From NCBI GenBank assembly GCA_022453515.1, contig JAJNNY010000090.1:53705-117704 (forward strand): a DNA stretch of 64,000 bases, written 5' to 3'. Made by a program: the position numbers and the translations under genes. Each line of letters opens with the position of its first letter. Position 1 is the stretch's first letter. Shown here piece after piece: positions 56,493 through 64,000 of this stretch. This DNA comes from Astrocystis sublimbata (taxonomy: Eukaryota > Ascomycota > Sordariomycetes > Xylariales > Xylariaceae). Below the pieces are notes generated by a model, which had not been told where the DNA came from, did no database searches, and saw only the letters and a list, made by a program, of their open reading frames with translations.

Positions 56493-58276
56493 ATGGCCTT
56501 CCAAGCACTATGTTCTGAAATATTCGCCACGCCCCCATTGCTGGAAGGGCTTCATGTCCTCGCCGCTTGCGCTGGCATGTTATCTCACTTGTCTATATTC
56601 ATTCGTCATGAGTGGCATTTGACGGCCCCAGCTTTAGTCTGGGGCTACTCCTCTCTCTGTGTTATAGTCTTTGTCTTAATTCACGAGACCTCTTGCTCTA
56701 CCAGTTTCGTGAACAGCCTGAAGTACACGGCAATGTTAGCAACGTCCTACTCCATAGGGCTCTTCACGAGTGTCATCGTTTATCGACAATACTTTCATCG
56801 CCTGCGCCATTTTCAGGGACCATGCGCTGCTAGTGTAACTAAGCTCTGGCATGTTTGGAAATGTCGCTCAAGTAAGAATTACGAACTGATGGAAGACTTG
56901 AGAAGAAGATACGGCCCTATTATTCGGACAGGTCCCGAGGAGCTCACTGTTATCGACCCATCAATCATTTCACTGCTTGATGGACCAGCCAATAAATGCG
57001 AAAAGGCTAACTGGTACGACTTTTTACTTCCAGAAGTGGCTGTTAATACAACTCGAAGCAAGAAGGAACATGACTTTCGTCGGAAGATATGGGACCAGGG
57101 CCTCAGTACGAAGAATCTGAACGCATATGAGCAGCGTATAATCGACCACACTAATACGCTCATATCTCAATTTCATCAGATCTCCAATGAAGGGAAAGCT
57201 ATTATTGTGACAGACTGGTTCTACTGGTATGCATTCGACGTCATCGGCGATGTAGCCTTCTCCAAGTCGTTCGATATGCTTCGCGACAAGAAGTGGCACT
57301 TCGCTGTCATACTTCTCAGAAGGGCTATGAGTCTACTCGGCCCTTTTAGCCCTGTTCCCTGGCTAGCTCAAATTGCATTTCACTTCCTCTCGCGGATGTT
57401 TCTCATTCGTGACTGGTTCAAGATGATGCGTTGGTGCAAACAGGTCATGGAAGAGCGAATAAAGGTCGGGTTTATTATTTGTTGGCTCGCTTCTACTTGT
57501 CTCCTTACTGATTTCCTTTCAGAACAACACTGGCCAACTTGACGTTGCCCAAACTCTTATCGAATATTCACTAAAGAAAGGATCACTGGAAACCGACCGA
57601 GTGTGGCTGAATGGTGATGCTATTGCGATCCTTATCGCTGGAAGGTACGTCGCTGGCTCTTCACTTCCGATCAGACATAGTATTCACATCGAGATTCACA
57701 AGTGATACTGTGGCCTCTACACTTGTTTTCGCTATGTATGAGCTCGCACGCGATCAGGCACGACAAGAATTACTTTTTCTTGAGCTTGAAGGAGTAGACC
57801 TCTATAATCGGGCGATATTACAACAATGCGACTATCTGAATGCCATCATCCAGGAAACATTGCGCCTCCATCCTGCTGTGCCTACGGGTGGCTATCGCGT
57901 TACAGGCACCCAAGGAGTCACAATGAATAATACATACATTCCCGGCAACGTTACTATCGTGGCACCTCGATATTCACTCGGGCGCCTCGATACCTGCTAT
58001 GAGAGGGCTAACGAATGGATTCCCGAAAGATGGACAACGAAAAAGACAATGGTCAAAGATGCGCGAGCCTTTTCGCCATTCTCACAAGGTCGATATAATT
58101 GCGTTGGTAAATCACTAGCAATGGTCGAAATGCGTCTTCTTATAGCTATTCTCGTGAAGAAGTTCAGGATCAGTTTTACGGGTACTGACGAGGGCCAGAG
58201 GCTTTTCGCCGATCTCAAGGACCAGTTCACTGCTGCGCCAGGAAAATTGGAACTTCGATTTCACGTTCGTGACTGA
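56493..58276 (+). CDS. Cytochrome P450 monooxygenase with multi-helix N-terminus
   Basis: Three exons: 56493-57464, 57523-57644 and 57703-58276, 555 aa; both introns are 58 bp and GT-AG. The join across intron 2 restores the I-helix motif AGSDT. Other landmarks are the K-helix ETLRLHP, the PERW motif (WIPERWT) and the haem loop FSPFSQGRYNCVGKSLA with C498 as thiolate ligand. The first ~110 residues contain about three to four hydrophobic helices, as in several fungal P450 families, so the protein is ER-anchored. The substrate cannot be read from sequence. Divergent linkage to a BBE-type oxidase suggests oxidative tailoring in specialised metabolism or detoxification. No backbone synthase lies in the window. 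Confidence 0.92.
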
Positions 58277-59880
58277 TCTGGGTTATGCGAGTTCAAGCGG
58301 TTGCCGGAATAAGGTGGATTCTCACTACAGAACCAGGCTCACCTTATCGCGACCTATTTGCTAGACTACACAATAGACAAAGGGGATCATATTCATAATC
58401 CTTATTATTCTAGTCACTGAGGGCTTTCGTGCTACGAGAGATGCCATCCTTCACTTCTATGCCAGCAGTCCTCGCAAGCCCAAAGTTGGATATCCGGAAC
58501 AACATGGCGACGTCGCTCCTGTCTAGCAACTATAAATAGCAAGAACTGCATATCTCAATCTCGAATACGATGTCATGTCTCGGAAGAAAGTGACCCGGCC
58601 AAAGTCTACTGAAAATGCAAATGAATAAGCGGGCGCGTACGTGGGATTCCCGAAAGGCAACAAAAGAATCCATACCAACACACTGACTGCTACAGTTTAC
58701 TGTGGTCCAATAGCCATTGAAGTCTCGTCTTCTATGGTGGGTTTGCTACGTAAAACTACCTTATGAGTCAGGCGGCCCAGTGTCTTCATCGTGCCAATTC
58801 TTATGCTAGGCTACCTACCAACATCTATTTGTAACACACAATTTTAGGCGAACCAACCAGTGAGGCAGATTTGGTCCCAAACAGCGCCATCAACATCCGC
58901 TAGTTAGCTCCTCCATGGTCGGTAGCTGCATAGTTGTATGTGTGAACCTATGAATATGACTTTGGGTGGCTGGCTGATGCTGTCTTACTTGCCGCATGAG
59001 ATGCTTACTAGCACTGTAGCAAGTACGCCTCAGGCTAAGCGACGTATCCAATGGCAATATCCTGCGAACATCAGTACAGGTGACGATGCCGACCGAGTGC
59101 CAACAAGCGTAATGCATTGGCTGTGCCACCGTATATGGCGCCATTGGCGGCAACCAAGGCAGCCTGTTGAGGGTTGTATAGTGTACTTTGCTTGCCTACG
59201 CGCCGGTGAAAGCCACCAGGGATTGGAAGGATTGTAATTACCGGCACCAACAGCATACATGTTATATGTAGTGTTGTAGTGTTCTGCATCATGCGCCTGT
59301 TCGGCGCAGTAGGAGGGCGTGGCTCGACGTGCGTGTTCAGGCAACAGTGGAGCCTTTTTTTCTGGCTTGCGGAGATGTTTGTTGGTCCCCAGTAGATGCT
59401 ATCGTGGGGAAGCCGTCTTGGGATCAACCATATGTGCCAAGCTTCGGCCCGAATGCCTAAGCCCTACAGCCTCAGCTAGCAGCCCCTGCTTACCTATACG
59501 CAACCTACATACCGACTTACATACATACACCAGTGCACCGTTACTGGATTCTTGAATGCTCCGGGCGTGGTAGAGACGACGTTAAGCTCGCCAGGAAGGG
59601 TATAGCAAAAATAAAGCTTAACACTTTCAATTAAGTACTAGTACTGGGCAGCAGCCACTTTACTGGTATCGAATCGACATCTCTAGCGTAGAACGACCCC
59701 ACTGTTAGATGCAAGGGTGAAGAGGTGCATATACTTTGTAACATAACACCAGATCAGGCAACTTGAAGGAAGACTGGGTGTAGGTGTCAAAGCCATGAAG
59801 GCTAGATACAATGGAGAACGCTCCACATGTGACCACCCGAGTGTATATAAGATGGCTTTACCTCCCATGAGTAGTTGGGA
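58277..59880. other. Intergenic between P450 and AT-rich block
   Basis: No supported gene. Minus-strand frames near 58,890-59,430 show some coding-like text (YNPQQAALVAANGAIYGG) but no start, domain or splice chain. Confidence 0.5.
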
Positions 59881-60571
59881 GAACTTAGACCTTAAGATAA
59901 TTAACGGGATAACTATGTACCACTTTTGACAGGTTATGAGCCCGGGCTCGCTTAATCTGATTTGTTTTATCTGTTAAAGAATCATATGCTTATTAACTTC
60001 TAACTACTATATTCTTTGTTAAACATTCGACGATTAGACTTCCGCTGTTCCCGTTGAAATCAAAATCGATTCTTCTAGCTAATTTATTAAAATCCATATT
60101 AACCCAACCTCCTTCCATAATAAGTAGATTTTGTAAAGCTGACTACTCGAAGTAGGTATTTAACTTTATTAGATAATAAGCCGGACGAATTGAGACCCGA
60201 TAAACCGAGATCGGAGAACTCCGGTTATTGTGAAAAACTAGCTTTTAAGACTTACTAGGAATGTTGACTTCCGAGATAGTCTGGAATATTGACTTCCGAG
60301 ACAGTCTAGAATATTGAATTCCGAAATTAAGCAATTCTAACTGTTATAATGGTTATTTAGATAATATTATAATTTATTCTTTTGTTAGATATAACTTTTA
60401 TTTGTAGTTGGTGTTTCTTGTACTATAGCATCTATAGGGACAGCATATGCCCTATTTCTGCTACCCCTATAAACTCTTATAATTCCTGACCTCTATTTCT
60501 ATTAACGGAACTATAATTATAATCTGTTTCGGAATCTTTTTTACGCTTTATTTAGTTAATTAATCATTACG
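59881..60571. other. Start of AT-rich, repeat-derived block
   Basis: Base composition shifts to strongly AT-rich from about 59,880. The stretch precedes the copia gag frame and may include a decayed 5' LTR/leader; no LTR boundary could be fixed. It contains a short tandem repeat at 60255-60330. Confidence 0.55.
60255..60330. repeat. Three tandem copies of a ~25-bp unit
   Basis: Units share GGAAT(G/A)TTGACTTCCGAGA(T/C)AGT; the third is more diverged, with GAATTCCGAAATT at its end. Differences are mostly C to T and G to A. Confidence 0.8.
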
Positions 60572-62946
60572 ATGTTTATTATATTTAAGGAACTTAAGAT
60601 AATCGAGAAGCTAGATATTTCTAAACAATGGATTAGATGGAGTCGGGATATGAAAGAGAAGCTGGCTATCTATGGATATGGACGCTTTTTACCCGGGGGT
60701 TTCTAAGAAATGGTACCGATTTAAAGAGACGCCGAATCTGTAGATATTTTCGCCACACGCTTCGATAAATGGGGCGAGAAGTGCGATATGGCTATAGCTG
60801 CTATTCGTAGTAGGTTATCTACCAATACGTATCAGCGGACTAAGGTCGCTACACTTACTACTCCTGTACTTTTTTAGGTCTTTTTTTAAGCTAAATATAA
60901 GCCTAAAAGCAAGGTCCAGTTCGCCTAGTACTATCGAAAATGGGAAGAAACCACAATTGAATCTATAGGGAGTATAACTAAGTTCGCCGCTGAACTTCGT
61001 TAGATATAGGCTAATATAACTAACCTAGACGTAAACTTAGCTTAGCTATAGTTTTACGTTATCTATAAATTTATTAACGGATTTAGTCCAGACTTTGATT
61101 TATTCCTCGCTACTTGGGAGCTCAGTATAGCCGAAATCCCTATTATTAATAATAATAGTATTGTTATATAAGCAGCCGTTATATTAAAGCAGGCCACAAA
61201 TACTGCTGTTTAGTTCGAAAGCAGCTAGAAAGAACGATCCTTATAAACTGCCCTTTTTATAAGCGGCTTTAGGAAAAACAATAATACGAACAGTACTAAT
61301 AAAGGGATAAAACATAAGCTATGTAACTACTATGGTAAACTCTATACGGCCCCGTATTATATTAAAAACCTAAAGCTTAAACTAGATAGTTGGAATATCG
61401 AACAATGTAATAAACGTGCTCGATATTACGGAGGTCGCCTAAAGTCGCTATAAGGCGGTATAACTAAAGGGGGGAAAGCTACTATATTTATAGGAGCTTT
61501 AGCTATATTATCTAGTACTAATAATAAGTTACTAGTTAAAAAAGAACACCTATTTATTACTTATAATCTAGTGATTTTAAATGAACCAAAACCTGCTAAA
61601 ACGATACTAGGTTTTCTGTTATCTATATTTAAGGGTTTTAAATATATCCCGTATTTACCACAATAGGCTAAGTCCTTACTAGATATATTTCGATAGGCCG
61701 AAATATCACGCGACAAGCTTATATTACTAAAAATAGCAAAAACGATACTAAGGAATATCCCTTAATCTAGCCGATTAGCTGATACGATAGGTATAACACT
61801 CGTAATAATGCCCTATTATAAGGCTGCCTTACTAGCAACCCTACTAAAAAACGCAATTATTATTAATAGCAGTACGAGCTACTCCATATTTAGTAACAAA
61901 AAAGGCTTTAGTAATCTTCGAACAGTATTATATCCCGTAACTAAAAGCATAAGGGGGATAATTATCCAACCGATAAGGAAAAGAAACTATACCTACAAAA
62001 ACCTGATAGATAGAGAGATATATACTACCACTATTAAGGATATAGTATACTGTCCTAAAATAAGTGTTAACCTACTATCTATCTCTTACCTTATATCCAA
62101 AAGGGCAGAAGTGCTATTCCGGAGCAACAGAGCCTACGCCTCACTTATAAATAAGATAATTATACGAGGGACACAATACAATAGGCTTTACCTCGTTAAC
62201 CAGCCTTATATTACTACTACGGCTTTAGCTACTATAAACCTTTACTCCGTTGCCCTACTGGCTTATTCTATTTCTAATCCGGTACTAGCCCATTAGTACG
62301 AACGCCTAGGCTATATAAACGAATCAATATTACGGAAGCTAGTAAAAAACGGTAGTATTAAGCCAGTTAAACCTAGTTGTATATATAAATACTACGTAAG
62401 AACTAAAATAAAAGAAACTCCTTATTTTAGTAAGCTTAAACGCAGAATATACAAAATGGAATCTCTGTATATTAATATTACAGGTATCCTATAACATATA
62501 CTAAAGGGATACAACAATATAACCTGCTTTATAGTTATTCGATACAATTATTTAAACATAACCTAGATACTCCTGCTAAAGTTAAAGGGCGAGTTTCCCA
62601 GGGCATTCAAAGCGTTTCTAGATCACTATAAAAGGCCGGAACGTTAATATTACCTACTCACGCTCGATAAAACTGGTAAAAACACTAGTAAAGAGCTCGA
62701 ATATATTTACCATAACCAAGGAGTTGCCATATACTTCACAGCCACAGGGCAATACTAATAGGGCGGCATCTACAAAAGGGCTATAGGCTAACATAAGATG
62801 ATCTTCGATCCTTTAATAAAGCAAACCAGTAACACAGATATACCCCTTAAGTATTAGCCAATTATTACACAAACGGCTGCGTATATTATAATCAGGATAC
62901 TATTTTACACCTCTAACAAATCGGTATACAAAAACTAGTACAGAGA
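60572..62946 (+). mobile_element. Ty1/copia-type retrotransposon remnant, RIP-mutated
   Basis: One reading frame can be followed from ATG 60572 to the repeat boundary near 62947, broken by many stop codons but with no frame change. Gag-like part: LDISKQWIRWSRDMKEKL, then a zinc-knuckle remnant LCNYYGKLYTAPYY. Protease remnant near 61850: IIINSSTSYSIFSNKK, with Asn where the catalytic Asp belongs. Integrase start: YERLGYINESILRKLVK, then a damaged zinc finger (CIYKYY) and LYINITG with Asn for the first catalytic Asp. Most stops are TAG, as expected from CAG or TGG. Reverse transcriptase and RNase H are absent, so the copy is 3'-truncated as well as inactivated. The longest clean ORF is 61808-62296. 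Confidence 0.85.
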
Positions 62947-63211
62947 TGTTACGAACCAACTGCATGATAGGCCAGTTGGGAAGGCCCAGCGCAGCCACAT
63001 GACAAGGGGTCATGCAAGGCAAGCACGGATATGTGAATATCGGATACAGGGGTATTTAAGGTCACGTGATACGTCTCTGTAGAGCTAACAGAGAATCTCT
63101 ATGATCTCTATAGAAACAATAGAGATAGGTTTTTATAGTTTCTGTAGAGATAACAGAGATATATAATTATATAAAGGAAGGAAATACTATATAGCCTTAA
63201 TAGTATTCCTA
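62947..63211. repeat. LTR-like unit 1 (265 bp), first of a tandem pair
   Basis: Starts TGTTACGAACCAACTGCA and ends AGTATTCCTA. It is the less mutated copy, keeping GC-richer stretches such as GGCCCAGCGCAGCC. It abuts the truncated copia remnant. Confidence 0.75.
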
Positions 63212-63473
63212 TGTTACAAACCAACTGCAGGATAGGCCAGTTGGGAAGGCCTAGCGCAGCCACATGACAAGGGGTTATGCAAGGCAAGTATGGATACGTG
63301 AATATCGGATATAAGGGTATTCGATATTATGTAACATGTCTCTATAACATAACAAAAAATCTCTATAGTCTCTAAAAAATAATAGAAACGGGTTTCTACG
63401 GTTTCTAAAAAACAACAGAAATAAGTAATTATATAAAGGAAGGAAATATTATATAGCCTTAATAGTATTCCTA
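63212..63473. repeat. LTR-like unit 2 (262 bp), second of a tandem pair
   Basis: Starts TGTTACAAACCAACTGCA directly after unit 1 and ends AGTATTCCTA. Against unit 1 it differs mainly by C to T and G to A changes (for example AAGCACGG versus AAGTATGG). Confidence 0.75.
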
Positions 63474-64000
63474 TATATCTAGTCTTTCCTTACTTTACTA
63501 TTTAATCTAAGTATACTAATAGTTCTTAGAATAGGAGTAACCTTTTAACAATTTAGTAAACGATACTTTATATTACTTAGTAATCCTTTATTATAAGCTT
63601 AGCCCTTATCCTTAGGAATATAAACCTAGTAAGACCTTTACTTTACCCTATACTTAGTATTATAAATAGAGCAATTATTATATTTTAAATAGTCTTGTTT
63701 AATTAAAATATAAAATAAGCTAAGTAATAAGACGTAATAGTTACATAAGTTTAGATACTTAATATAACTTAAAAACAAATCCTAAAGATTATTAACCAAT
63801 TATATAAAAGAATTAATTAGTTAAATAAAACTAATAAATAGTTCGAAAACTAACTATTTATAATATTTAAACTAAAGCGTTATAAGCTAATTTAATTAAC
63901 TATATTTAATAAAAAACAAAACTAGTTAAAAGGATTTTTAACTTAGGCCAAAGCTTATATATAGCACTTTAGAAAAGACTTTCCCTTAGAAGGAAAGAAA
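63474..64000. other. Extremely AT-rich terminal stretch
   Basis: TTAA/TATA-dominated DNA with no coding frame on either strand. It is probably further RIP-degraded repeat whose identity is lost. Confidence 0.6.

Noticed and set aside
58890..59427. Overlapping minus-strand ORFs near the AT-rich border
   Set aside because: Some coding-like text, but no ATG in proper context, no domain and no splice chain to connect the frames.

Overview
The window is nuclear DNA of a filamentous ascomycete (Pezizomycotina, probably a Sordariomycete; genus not determinable). The evidence is short introns of about 50-150 bp with GTAAGT/GTACGT-type donors and CTAAC/CTGAC-type branch sites, a fused tryptophan synthase, HET-domain and NACHT-ankyrin genes, a cytochrome b5-fused sphingolipid desaturase, and a right end with mutation patterns typical of RIP. 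I found no tRNA, rRNA, CRISPR or bacterial-type feature.

Layout. 1-369: 5' end of a secreted-protein gene leaving the window. 1.4-5.3 kb: RXT3-type subunit of the Rpd3 histone deacetylase complex. 5.3-11.9 kb: gene-poor, microsatellite-bearing. 11.9-18 kb: an acidic unknown protein, a NACHT-ankyrin NLR with an amyloid-motif-like first exon, and a 2EXR protein. 20-28.2 kb: a housekeeping block with tryptophan synthase (two perfect TGACTCA boxes upstream), mitochondrial ribosomal bL28m, a conserved-looking coiled-coil protein of unknown role, and mitochondrial aspartate aminotransferase whose gene needs a 3-nt microexon. 29.5-36 kb: two same-strand HET-domain genes with a small gene and a truncated Zn2Cys6 relic between them. 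36.7-44.2 kb: a Ser/Thr-rich single-pass membrane protein and a divergent pair (basic nuclear-type protein / degenerate kinase). 47-49 kb: delta-8 sphingolipid desaturase. 51.6-53.7 kb: a 93-residue spliced unknown and a Helo-like + SH3 protein. 53.9-58.3 kb: divergently transcribed secreted BBE-type FAD oxidase (with an in-frame stop in the most natural splice form) and a P450. From about 59.9 kb the DNA turns AT-rich and holds a RIP-mutated Ty1/copia remnant and two tandem LTR-like units.

The main theme is a housekeeping core flanked by accessory DNA rich in fungal allorecognition and cell-death type genes: one NLR, two HET proteins and one Helo-like protein. A kinase-like protein lies in the same accessory DNA. 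The oxidase/P450 pair resembles a fragment of a specialised-metabolism locus. Exon joins were derived by hand from splice signals and frame continuity. Several genes here (51.6 kb, 24.4 kb, first exons of the NLR and the aminotransferase) are invisible or split in a plain ORF reading.
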